Assembly (NCBI GenBank): GCA_002105175.1
Contig: MCGE01000007.1
Coordinates: 868,001-932,000, forward strand
Origin: Absidia repens
Taxonomy: Eukaryota; Mucoromycota; Mucoromycetes; Mucorales; Cunninghamellaceae
Direction: 5' to 3'
DNA length: 64,000 nucleotides
In this document: positions 35,501 through 46,300 of the stretch, one piece after another
How positions within the stretch are numbered: the first letter of the stretch is position 1
Layout of the letters: the number at the start of each line of letters is the position of its first letter
The notes under the pieces: generated by a model
Databases searched by the model: none
What the model was told of the DNA's origin: nothing
What the model saw: only the letters and a program-made list of their open reading frames with translations
Translations under genes and position numbers: made by a program

Positions 35501-36024
35501 CCCTCATACCCTCCGCCAGCATATCATCACCTACCTCCTGCACCTCCTCTGCCGAATCATCAACGGAACATATCACCGTCAACCCAGTACATTGGCTCTC
35601 CAATTTATTCACAACGGATAAGACTAATATTGGAAACTTGGATAGGGCAACAGTAGACCATCGACCCACTACCATATACTCACCGAGCGACAGCAACCGC
35701 CATATTTCTACGATGATCAGGACAACAACTTCGACTGAAGCAGGTGAAAACGATGATAGGACCAAGAAGAACTTCCGCCCGAGAAGATTCGAGGACAAGC
35801 ACATCAATTCTGACTTCCGAAGAAAATCAATCAAAAATCCAATGCTTCACCATCGACATCAGCAACAGCAACAGCAGCATGAATCATATAGATTCACGGA
35901 AAATCAAAAACACAGCCAGTTTTGGCCTACTCTCACTTCAATTATGGACGAATGGAATCAAACGCCGACGATGAAGCACTTTTCCTCTTCTTTCGATCGG
36001 GAATGGCTTTTGGATTTACATTGA
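32503..36024 (+). CDS. Large coiled-coil protein with a dynein-adaptor CC1-box-like motif
   Basis: Seven exons: 32503-32962, 33039-33106, 33236-33358, 33453-33611, 33675-33762, 33838-33911 and 33985-36024, for 1003 residues. After a Ser-rich N-terminus, a Cys pair region (CPCCQLTHCLSWKK, about 125-139) leads into RLAAEIGQSLLQKNE at about 150-164. This matches the AAxxGxxLL core of the CC1 box, which in BICD, BICDR, TRAK/HAP1 and Spindly adaptors binds dynein light intermediate chain. Heptad-type coiled coil continues to about residue 320 (LKQCEDRKQELELSLDDTER; ILNESVVDLENTNLK). A low-complexity stretch follows, then a helical block at about 659-800 (LQQAKSILQRLRSTDARILN; FLVDEFFPIVRLLQELLQEI) of unknown family, and a Ser/His/Gln-rich tail. 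Adaptor function is inference from motif and layout. Confidence 0.8.
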
Positions 36025-36439
36025 TGCGACTCACACACACACACACACACTCTCTCTCTCTCTCTGTCTGTCTCTCTTTTGATTGGCTGAAAAACAAGGT
36101 CGGTTTTTGTCTCTCCAGTACTATATATTATATTATTTGCCCTTTTTTTTTTGTATATATTATCTATTTATTCCATCTTACCATTTATACATAGTCTTAT
36201 GATTTATATCACATTACGTATTATTTAAATTTAATAAAGTATTTATATTCCTATTACATATATGCCAACAAAAAAAAAAAAACAAAAAAAAAACCCTCTT
36301 CTCCCAAGTGACATCGGCGGCGGTTGAAAATATTATCTTTGACTGTTGAATTGACTTGAATTTCTTGTTTATTTTTATTTTTTTATTTTTTTTTTTCAAA
36401 GCAGCTGCCTTTCTTTTCCAAGAACTTTTACCACCAAAA
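36025..36439. other. 3' region with CA/CT microsatellite and NDUFB3 promoter
   Basis: CACACA then CTCTCT repeats at 36031-36078, AATAAA at 36233-36238 for the upstream gene, and T-rich promoter sequence before the ATG at 36440. Confidence 0.5.
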
Positions 36440-36649
36440 ATGTTGCGAAGCCATACCGAAGCCCAAGCCCGACGACCTATTTACAACGACCCTTGGAAAA
36501 ACAGAGAAGCCTGGAGATCTCACAAGATTTTCTCGAAGTCCAGCAATTTCAAGACGCTCTTCCCTGGTTTGGGTTATGCTACTGTTGCTTTTGCTGCCTA
36601 CTGCACTTATGAACACTTTTTCCTCAAGAACGAAAAGCACCACCACTAG
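36440..36649 (+). CDS. Mitochondrial complex I subunit NDUFB3 (B12)-like
   Basis: Single exon, 69 residues. RPIYNDPWKNREAWRSHKIF and the following FPGLGYATVAFAAYCTYEHF, ending in KHHH, match the short single-membrane-span B12 subunit: the DPW...NEAWR motif, one transmembrane helix, and a His-rich end as in animal NDUFB3 (KDKKHH). The protein is an accessory subunit of the membrane arm of NADH:ubiquinone oxidoreductase. The length is a little below that of animal homologues because the N-terminal extension is short. The start was chosen as the ATG directly before the conserved part. Confidence 0.85.
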   Translation: MLRSHTEAQARRPIYNDPWKNREAWRSHKIFSKSSNFKTLFPGLGYATVAFAAYCTYEHFFLKNEKHHH

Positions 36650-37514
36650 ACTCTATTCAAAACAACAAACAAATGCAAATACAGAAAACCAATTTCAACG
36701 TCGACCGAATGGATAGTACCATCTCTTTGTAAGTTAAAATACACAATCTTCCACGGCACCATCGCTTCTGTTCACTAACTTCTGTTTTGTTATGCGATAT
36801 AAATATATATATTACCTTTATAGCAACTGGCCTAGAATTGTTTTAGATATTAGTTTTTATTATTATTATTATCATTATTGCTTTTTTATTCCTTTTATAC
36901 ACGTATTATTTTATCTCCACACTTGCCAACAATTCACCTATTTTGACTCCTTCCCTTGTAGACGCAAAAATAAAGCACCTTCAATAGCGTTTTTTTTTTT
37001 TTTTTTTTGTCACTTTTGCTCATTTTGATTGAGAGGCATTTGGGTCCTTATTTGATTAGAATATGTTTTTCATGCTACGTACAGATATGTGACAAAATAA
37101 GGGCCAAAAAATATCTATGTATGTTGGCTAGGATATACTACTATGCACTGGGGGAGATTTTTACAGAGTGCTGAAATAGATTGGGCATTTTGTTTGCATA
37201 TAGAGAAAGAAAAAAAAACACTTGAATTTGGGCGCAGGGTCTTGGAGGGAGAGTGGATGGGTAGCTTATGGTGTAGTGTTGCATTGTCAATGGGCGTTGT
37301 GGGGCTGATGAAAAATCACAGTTGGTGTAGGGAAATATGTCGAGTATAAATTTACCCTTTAACATCCGCGCCTTAAATAATATTGAGCGACCGGAATTGA
37401 AGGTTTTGCCGTGTTAAACACCGACATTTTTTTTTTAAATTTTCGGAGATGCGTTGTGCAAGTTTTCCTTTTCTCTTTTTTTTTTTTTTTCTTCTTTTTT
37501 TAAATTCTCGTAGC
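36650..37514. other. Intergenic spacer
   Basis: No supported gene. T-rich with a T run at about 36990-37008. The frame at 37143-37349 lacks motif or composition support. A pyrimidine-rich leader (37465-37503) precedes the next start. Confidence 0.5.
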
Positions 37515-38618
37515 ATGGCTAAAAAAAAATCGACCAACACTTCTTCGTCTGCAAACGAATCGGCTACTTCCAAAAATGATGCTCAACCAAATTCTTCAAC
37601 ACCAAAGCTTATGCTGCGAACATATCGACCAACGGATTTTGAAGCCGTGCGGCAACTATACATTGAAACATTATTCGCCTTGGTCCCAGAAGGTGTGCGA
37701 CGCAAGTTATGGAGTGTGATGACGTGGGTGATTTGGTTCGTTGTGTACACACTATTGCTCAAGGTGGTCCCGAAGCATGTGATTCAACCTCTCTTCCCTT
37801 CACTGGACATTGAAAACAGCAACTGGATTCCTGTACTCAAGGTGATGCTGACATTTGGCTGGGCTGTGGCTGGCTTTTCTGCCATGTTTATTGTGACTGA
37901 ACGTTTCGAAATCACGGAAAAGGTTCAACAAGGTTTACTGAACGATCTCAATGACCCTGAGTCTGTATACTTACAATATGAACCTTTGGACGAGAACCCC
38001 AGCATCAACAAGGATAAAGTGCGACAACGAAAATCGGCAACAACCAATGACGGAGATTCGACTGATGTGGATGATCATATTCCTGGACACTTTTGGGTAT
38101 TGTTGGCGAATGATGAAGTATGTGGTATGATGGGTCTTGCACCAGCGTCGAAACAGCCTTTGCTCGACTCTCGTCCTCAGGTGTTACCAATCTGGAAACA
38201 AGTTGTACAATCTATTGGTCGGTGTTTCTTTATCTCTCTCTTCGAATCTTCCAGCACTTCTTCCTCCAATCGACCTGTGATTATACCATCTCAACCTCAA
38301 CACACGGCTACTATTGTTCGTTGGGCAGTGGCAAATGAATATCAACAATGTGGATTGTCTTCTCTCTTAATTCATCGGGCTTTGACTTGGGCAAAAGAAA
38401 ATGGACTGACGGATGTCTATGCGACAACAAACGAAGTGGAAATGGCTGCAGAACAGATTTTGCAAAAACGTCATGGATTCGACTTAGTCAAGAAACAGAA
38501 GATCGGCTGGTTTGGACGCTATGAATGTACCTGGGTGTGTCATGTTGATGATTGGATCGAACAAAACAAAAATCACGTTAATTCGAAATTCAAACCTTCC
38601 AACTCAAGCAGCACTTAG
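37515..38618 (+). CDS. Membrane-anchored GNAT N-acetyltransferase (NAT8-like layout)
   Basis: Single exon, 367 residues from the ATG at 37515. An in-frame ATG at 37449 would add a Phe/Leu-rich stretch from the T-rich leader and is not preferred. LMLRTYRPTDFEAVRQLY starts the acetyltransferase fold. Two hydrophobic segments follow (about 70-95, VMTWVIWFVVYTLLLKVV; about 110-135, VLKVMLTFGWAVAGFSAMFI). The acetyl-CoA-binding region is VRWAVANEYQQCGLSSLLIH then RALTWAKENG. Insertion of membrane helices between beta1 and the CoA site is the arrangement of NAT8/NAT8L-type ER enzymes. Substrate unknown. Two Ser/Asp-rich linkers look fungal-specific. Confidence 0.85.
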   Translation: MAKKKSTNTSSSANESATSKNDAQPNSSTPKLMLRTYRPTDFEAVRQLYIETLFALVPEGVRRKLWSVMTWVIWFVVYTLLLKVVPKHVIQPLFPSLDIENSNWIPVLKVMLTFGWAVAGFSAMFIVTERFEITEKVQQGLLNDLNDPESVYLQYEPLDENPSINKDKVRQRKSATTNDGDSTDVDDHIPGHFWVLLANDEVCGMMGLAPASKQPLLDSRPQVLPIWKQVVQSIGRCFFISLFESSSTSSSNRPVIIPSQPQHTATIVRWAVANEYQQCGLSSLLIHRALTWAKENGLTDVYATTNEVEMAAEQILQKRHGFDLVKKQKIGWFGRYECTWVCHVDDWIEQNKNHVNSKFKPSNSSST

Positions 38619-38903
38619 TTATAGGATTCTCCTTTAGTATTTTTATTAGTATCATCATCTTTATATTATATTCATGTATCAATAAAATAAAATAAAATAA
38701 AAACGCGTACACTTTTATCATTATTATTATCTGTCTTTTTATTCTTTATTTTTGCAGTTTGACATTGCCGTATGCTTTCACTTTCTGACAAATGCGTCGG
38801 AGTTCTCGGCAGAATTTTGTTTTCCCCCTTCCCACCGTATTTTTTATTATTCTCGTTTCGTTTTGCGACATATATATATATATATACATATATACTTTTA
38901 TGC

Positions 38904-39848
38904 ATGGGTAAACGGGCAAGTATTAGTGAACACAAACATATCGCAACGGTGTCTGGTTGGGAAGATGGTAAACATTATGAAAGACCTGTGACTAAACTGG
39001 ATCGTTGGGAACTGCAATCCGCTGACAAGCTTGTGATTCATATGGATGGCCACGACATTGTACTGGTGCAAGACCCACACTCGAATCACCTTGGTGGATA
39101 CATATGGCTCAGCTCTATTGTTTTTTGCTCATACTTGGTATCTCTTCACAATGGCATGCATAAAGGCAGGGGCCATCGTCATGAATGGATACATATGGAC
39201 CACAGCAAACGTTGGGTTGAACTTGGCTCTGGTGTTGGACTGATTGGATTGATGCTGCACCGACTAGGCGTCGAAAATGTGATTGTTACGGATATTGAGG
39301 AATTACTGCCAATCATTGAAAAAAATGTGGAGGCAAACGATGTTTTAGTGCAATCCATCAGTGGTCGACGCAGCAATGAAAAGTCGATGGAATTATGCGC
39401 GAGCATGCCAACGGCGGTGGTGGTGGAGCCTTTACTTTGGAATGATGATGATGCTATCCACCATGTGAAATCGGCTGGGCCTATTGATTATATTGTAGCA
39501 TGCGATTGTATTTATTCTGAAGCAAGCGCGGTGGATTTGGTATTGACAATGGATAAACTGGCTGGCCCTGACACGACCATCATTTGCCTTTCTGAAGTTC
39601 GAAATCAAGCAGCCCAAGACACTTTTATGGAACAAGCAAAATCACTATTCACTGTTGATCTGATCCCTCCGGTTCAATGGCAAAAAAAGATACCTGGTGT
39701 GGAATTTGACGAAACGCTCAATTTGTACCGTTTACGCAAGCCTTCTGCCACATCACCAGCTGGGGCTCATCGTCGTCACCAAAGAAATGGGCATGGACGA
39801 GGAAAAAAAACAACAATATCATCAAACAGCGATAGTATTCACCCTTAG
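38904..39848 (+). CDS. METTL21-type (Methyltransf_16) protein methyltransferase
   Basis: Single exon, 314 residues from the ATG at 38904. The frame stays open upstream to 38772, but that part encodes a TA-microsatellite peptide and probably belongs to promoter or leader. Class I methyltransferase motifs are GGYIWLSSIVFCSYL (family entry motif), WVELGSGVGLIGLML (motif I, AdoMet binding), VIVTDIEELLPII (post I) and DYIVACDCIYSE (the CD..Y signature of this family). Family members methylate lysine of chaperones, elongation factors and similar proteins. The exact target cannot be told. The C-terminal tail is basic (RRHQRNGHGRGKK). Confidence 0.88.
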   Translation: MGKRASISEHKHIATVSGWEDGKHYERPVTKLDRWELQSADKLVIHMDGHDIVLVQDPHSNHLGGYIWLSSIVFCSYLVSLHNGMHKGRGHRHEWIHMDHSKRWVELGSGVGLIGLMLHRLGVENVIVTDIEELLPIIEKNVEANDVLVQSISGRRSNEKSMELCASMPTAVVVEPLLWNDDDAIHHVKSAGPIDYIVACDCIYSEASAVDLVLTMDKLAGPDTTIICLSEVRNQAAQDTFMEQAKSLFTVDLIPPVQWQKKIPGVEFDETLNLYRLRKPSATSPAGAHRRHQRNGHGRGKKTTISSNSDSIHP

Positions 39849-39860
39849 TCGTAGCAAAAT

Positions 39861-40157
39861 CTTGTCTAGAATATGTAGTTTATTTTTTAGTATAGTAGCG
39901 TTATTTGTCATCATAATAAAGAACCACCATCAATATAGTATTATTAGCAAAAAGTCTTGTCTGTCTCGTATATGTGGTCCACTATATAGTATACAGTAGT
40001 ACTGTTTTTTTTTTATTTTTGTTCGTCATCATAATAAAAAATCACAGTATATCTAGTATTATTATTAGAGCCCTGTCTGTTATATGCACGGTACAGCAGT
40101 TGATTTTGTAGTATAGCTGGTTTTTGTCTTGATAATAAAAACCCACCACTGGTTTTC
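39861..40157 (+). repeat. Three imperfect tandem units, each with an AATAAA signal
   Basis: Units at about 39861-39955, 39956-40071 and 40072-40157 share (C)TTGTCT...ATATG, a GTATA..GTA middle and a CATCATAATAAA-like core followed by an A/C-rich CCAC and TAGTATTATTAG. AATAAA occurs at 39915-39920, 40033-40038 and 40134-40139. They lie directly after the methyltransferase stop, so they look like a multiplied polyadenylation region. Confidence 0.75.
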
Positions 40158-40325
40158 ATTTATGGCTTGCATTGTTCGTCGGAGTTTTTTTATATAAAAC
40201 TGGAACAATGGGAATTTGGAGATCTCTTTTTTCGTTTATTTTTTTTTCTTTCCTTTTTAATTTATTTCTATCTCTATTATTATCCATTTATACCTTGCGT
40301 TTATATACAAAGGGTTATTTATATC

Positions 40326-43300
40326 ATGGCCACGAACAAGTGGGTGCCATTTTCGAAAATCGCTCATGGTACAGCAATTACTTCCTTCACACCAACACAT
40401 ACTTTCGCCAACGTTACGGCACCTTCCCCCCGCTCGCGTCCTGTGACAATCTATTCCAGCACATACTTTGCTTCATCCACTGAATCATCACTTACCAATG
40501 TCAAACGCCCTTCAACTGCTTCTTCTGATGTCTCAACCTCAACCGCCAACGATTATGCATTTATGCTACCTTTGGAAGTCGGAGATGATCTCTACATCTT
40601 TGAACAAAATGACGCTTGGTATCGCGGCTATGTACTTGGATCTCTGGAAGAAGGAAGAAAACCAAATTCTGCACCTAACGGGATCTTCCCGAAATCTCAT
40701 GTACAAATCAAGGAATATGTGGATTTAGACTTGACATTGCAAGATCGCTTGGGGAGACACAGCTTTACTGCAACATCCCCATCAGCACAATCGGCGACTA
40801 ATGTTCCAGGTAATATCGGTGATAGCAATAGTTTTGATTATTCTACGTACCTGATGGTTTATTTTTATTTATTTCACATTTGCTGAACGCAATAGACAGT
40901 CCAATCTTTTCGGATCCAATGGCAAGATATTCACTTGGTGGGTATGAATATGGTGATACTCCTCCTCTGCTGGCACCTACGTCGGTTCCATCTACAACAC
41001 GCCCATCGTCTGCTACGAGCTTCTCACGACCCCCAAGTGGTTTCGATTTTGACAGCAATTTATCTTCCGCTTCTGTTGAACTCCAATCCCATCACCAACG
41101 CCGAATTCAAAGCAGGCCAGCAATCTCTACTGCCATGGATTCTGAACACGAATTGCAAAAACTACAGCGCCCTTCACCCCCGCCATTGCCTATGGTGAGA
41201 TTTGATCAATCTACCATTACTGGAGCCGATGAACCTTTGGTGGATGAAATTGCAGCATGCGCAAGTGAATGGAATTGTCTTCTCTATACATACCTCGAAG
41301 AAAAGCAGTATGGTGCCTTCAATGCTGTTCGTGATCACATCAACTATCTATTTCAGGCTAGACGACAACTACTTGATCAGGCGCTGTCAAGCGAAGAACT
41401 CGCTCGATTACGAAGGGAAATCATTCAACGCATAGTGACAATGAATATATCACAGCATCGGGAAATGATCATTCGTCATCCTGAACATGGTTTTATTTTG
41501 GACATCAACAATACCTCTGTTGCGACTTTATATTATATGCATTGGAAGTACACTATCTCTGATCAAATTCCTATGACAACTCTTTTTCGTCAGTCGTCTT
41601 TGCTTGATTCCGATGCTCCTTCATCTTCGACTCAAACAAATTATCATCAAGGGATGCCTCCTGGATTCGCTACTTCTTCCTCTTTAGCAACACCATGGCG
41701 CCAAGATAGACGGAAAAGGCCCACTTATCGATACAAAGGCGGGGACTTCCATCACTTGTTTTTGGATCTCAAGGCATTCGTCGCTCACATATGTCAACCT
41801 GGGGAATGGACTGAACTTCGGTTTTCTTTGTATTCTGACAATCAAGAAAAATTTGTGACAGAACCATTTGTGGTGCACCTCAACTATAATGGTATGCCGA
41901 AGAATGAAGGACAAATTGGGAAGATCCAAACACTGTTTATTGATTTGGCTAGTCAAGATCTGAATGAACATCTCTACTTGGTTTGTTACATCTTTCGGTT
42001 GGGCGGTATGAAGTTTGTTGACAAGGAAAAGGATCACCGAGGACTTCTGGGTCATCATGCTTCTACTATTTTTGGTGGACATCATCATTTCAACCATTCA
42101 CATCATCGACCAGCAGGTAATATATAAGTTATATATATATATTATTTTCAATAATAATGCCTTCATTTGCTGATATATACATGTCTGTTTACTATCTATA
42201 GGAAATGGGGGTGGATACTTTGATTATACCAGTCGATATGACCAAAATCATCAGTCAAGTGCATATCCAAACGAATCAACTTCACTACCTTCATCAGCTC
42301 ACACCAATCTTTTTCGAAGACCGTTTGGATGCGCAGTATTGAATATTGGGCGATTCTTATATCAAGTCGATCCAGAAAACACAGCAACAAAAGGTAGCTT
42401 CTCAAAAAATGTGGGATCACCATCAGGGCAACAAAGACCAAATGTGAACACGGAAATGATGCGATCACCCACCTTACCTAATGCAGCACATCAACCACCA
42501 ACTGGAATTGACCTATCTTCACCAACTATTGGATCATCCAATGCATCTCCATTCAATGCATTATCTGGAGGACCTTCAGCAGCATCAGGATCATCATCAA
42601 TAGCAAGCGGCGGTGTCTACATTGGACATTATTTTATTTTACCTTCTGACCATGACATGCGGATATACTCACCCTCCTCAGAATCCGACTTCGCGCATTT
42701 GCATGAAGATATTATCCGGGACAACACGAAAGAATTGATACAAAGCTCTCGTGCGGAATCGGTGTGTGTGAATTTGCGGATGTTTTATGGACAACAAGAC
42801 GAAGTACTCATGACGAATGCGGCTTTGTTACAGGATATTCCATTGACAGCTCGGATTGGATTTCCTGATGTTGTGTTTCCCGATAATGAACGAAATGAAT
42901 TATATATTACTTTGGACTCGGGTGATTTTGCTCACTTTGGCCGAACAAGGAACATTCAAGTCATTATATGTGTTCGGGATAACTTTACAGGTGATGTGGT
43001 GGAAATGGCCGTCGCGGTTGGATCTGGAACACCTATGACATCCACTTGGGAAAGCGCCATCTACCATCATGAAATGAAGCCTACTTGGAATGAAATGGTC
43101 AAGGTCAAAATCAACGACGTAAAGGTCTGGCAGCGATCTCATGTTTTTTTGGTTGTCAAGCATCGAAGCCGACATGGCGGTGGCGTTAGTCCCATACCTA
43201 ATGGTGTTGGTCATGGAGCGGCAACAAATGGAAGTCGACGATCCAAATCTACAACATCAATACCAGCATTTACTCGTTTGACTGCGGAAGGCAATACATC

Positions 43301-46300
43301 AACTTCGGATAAGATACTGGCGATTGGATATATGCCTCTCTTTATTCCACCGTTATCGCATGACTTTGTGGCTGATGGTACTCATACATTATGCTTGTAC
43401 AAATACGATAGACAGCTGCTCCATCCATCTTCTTATTTTGGTGTTGTTCCATGGTGCACTGAAACAACAACTCCAGCCAATATGGAAGGTCAGGAAAACA
43501 TGTTGGCAGCGGTACGTCAGACACATCGGCGAAATTCAACGCTCCGGCAATTCTCAAATTCAAGCTATGCTAGTGCTAGATTGGGGGATACTGGCGCATC
43601 TTCAAAAAGTCACAACGGTAGTCATCACAATCTTGCATCTGTTATTGGACTTCAGCAACATCAACGACCCGTATACTCATCAGAAAATTCACAGGGAAGT
43701 GAATTAGGTGGTGGAAACTCTGGATACCATAATGGTGTTGCAAATGCTAGGTTACATCCTATTCGGGACTCATTGGTGGTATCAACGTTTTTATGCTCGA
43801 CACAATTTACTCAAAATACAGCACTGGTGAAGCTTATAAATTGGCGTTCGATAGTACGACACGACGACGACGCATTGGTGGCATCGGATGGCGAAAGTGC
43901 AGACGAACTACTAGTAATCCTAGACAAGTTTACTTTTGTGGGCGAACGGGAAGTGGTCAAATTTCTGGCTGATGTCTTTGATGCTCTTTTGGATATCTTG
44001 GTGTTCCGTGTACCTGACTACCCAGATAAACAAGATGCTATACATGATCAGGTGATTGTCGCTATTACCTGGATTCTCAGTATTGTGCAAGACCGACGGT
44101 TCGTCAACTTCCGACCAGTACTCAATGTGTATATCAACCAACGTTTCTATTGCTCTGATGAAGGTGATGACGACAATAGTGTTATTGATGACGATGATGA
44201 TAGATTATATAGCAGCACTGCCAATCACACGGACGAAATGATCAACAATATGAATCTATATGGTATGCCAGTTCGTCGACTACAAGAAGGGAATGCTAAT
44301 CTCATGGACAGCACCAATCCAATCTTCAAACGGGATGCTGACTCTTCAGGAACGTACCAGCTATACACATCGTACAGATACCGACTGAAACACAACAAAA
44401 AGCTTCGACAAAAGATGACTCTGAGTGAAACAACATACAATCAACTGTTGCAGGGGCTGATCCGATTATCAACAAATCCTAGTGACATCACCAAGGCCAA
44501 ACGACTACGTAGTAGTATCAAGGGATGGGAATATCTCTTTTTATTTATCAGACAATCAAGGGAAATGCACCGTGCTTACGAAGATCGTGCTCAACATGAA
44601 TTACGGGAACAAATGTACAAAAGGGATCTTCAGCGATTTTTTGATTTGGCAACAGACATGATGCGTCCGGATCAACCTAGCTCAATGATTGGTACTCAAA
44701 CTTTGGTCCTGCAACATTTCTGTGAAGTGATTACGGAGGTCAGGAGTACTTACTCGGCGAAGGAAATTGTGGACATTGTTTCGACATTGGTGGATGCTTG
44801 CTCTCATGTCACTGGGAAGCTGGTAGGATTCAAACTCGGCATGATTTTGTCAATTATCAAGGCACCTATTTTTAGTGACAAGGCATGTTGTTTTGAATTT
44901 GGAAAACGGGTGATTGGTTGGATCAAAGTATGGCTCAACTCTTACATGGCGGTCGCAAAGGAAGTGATTTTTGCTCGGACTATGGACGATAGTGGACAAA
45001 ATCAGGAAGATATTCAACAACAGACAAGGTTACCTCGCGCACAATGGCTTGAAAACCTGCGACTTTCTTTGACCATTACTCACGAAATATTGGAAAAGAT
45101 ACGAAAAGTGCGTGGAATGTCTTTATCTGGACTGTCACCAGCAGCTATGACTTCGTCTCCTGTATCATCGGCATCGGCTACCGCAATACCTCGTACAAGA
45201 CCTACATCCATGTCAACGCTAGGTGATGATGACCTCGAATCGATTGTCAGCGATGTCTACGATGAACCCTCCTTGGAATACAGTACTTCCGGTAGTTCTT
45301 TGGATGAACTCACAAAAATCCTGCTATTGTTGGTACCCCAGCTTCTGCAGGCTTACAAGGATTTGCAACGATTGACAACGCAGGCTCTTCAAGCAACAGG
45401 ATCTTCTTCTGGGAGCACAACCAAGTCAGAACCAATTTCCACGACCTTACCCCGGGCGAATAGGAACAATGATAACTATATGTCATCATCTGTCAATACA
45501 GCAAGACACTCGCTCACTGCTCTCCGTGAACGTGCAGGCTCCATCCGAGATCTACCCCAGGTACCCGAATCTTCAGCAGGGTTCAATGTGGCGGCAACGG
45601 ATCAGAACAAAACAACAGCGACTCCCTCGTTCCCCGTGGTTTTACAAGCATTGGCGACTTCACCTACAACACCATTCCCATCGATCTATCCTTTTCAGGC
45701 AAATGCTACCAACGATGCGGCGATAATGGCAGGATCGGACTTGGCGACTGTGGTGACTTCAGGTCTTTTGGATTTGACGGTAGTGTTACTTGACTTATTC
45801 CATCTAACCCCACGCAATCAATGGCTATATGTCTTACAATTGATGGCAGCAAACAAGGACGATACTCCCGAAAATGGCGGTGGTGGCCCGAATGTGACAG
45901 CTGACTATATTTGTACCTTGTGTTACGTATGTATGGCCATACTGTTTGGTGATGATGTCTACAAATTAGCTGAAACACATGGAACGGTGGAAGGTTATGA
46001 TGCATTTATGGAGGATCCTGCCCGCGAACGGCGCAAATGGCCGAAGAATTGGCTGAATTTAGATGTGGTAGCTTACAAAATTATCTTGGGAAATGTTTTA
46101 TCACCTGTGGCAGACATTTTGGAAATGGATGACTTTTTACCCAGGCAAGAACAACAAAATCAAAACAATGCTGGACGCAAGGGCTTTTCCTCGACAGCCC
46201 TTGGTGGTCATGGAAACCCTAATCATGAATGCGACATCATGGTGCGACTATGGCGGGTGGTATTTATGACAGTGGTGCGTGTATTGGCAAGTCCGTCATT

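Noticed and set aside
37449..37514. Upstream in-frame ATG of the GNAT gene
   Set aside because: Adds a Phe/Leu stretch from a T run; MAKKKS at 37515 is the better start.
38772..38903. Upstream in-frame extension of the methyltransferase
   Set aside because: Encodes a TA-microsatellite peptide; more likely promoter or leader, start set at 38904.
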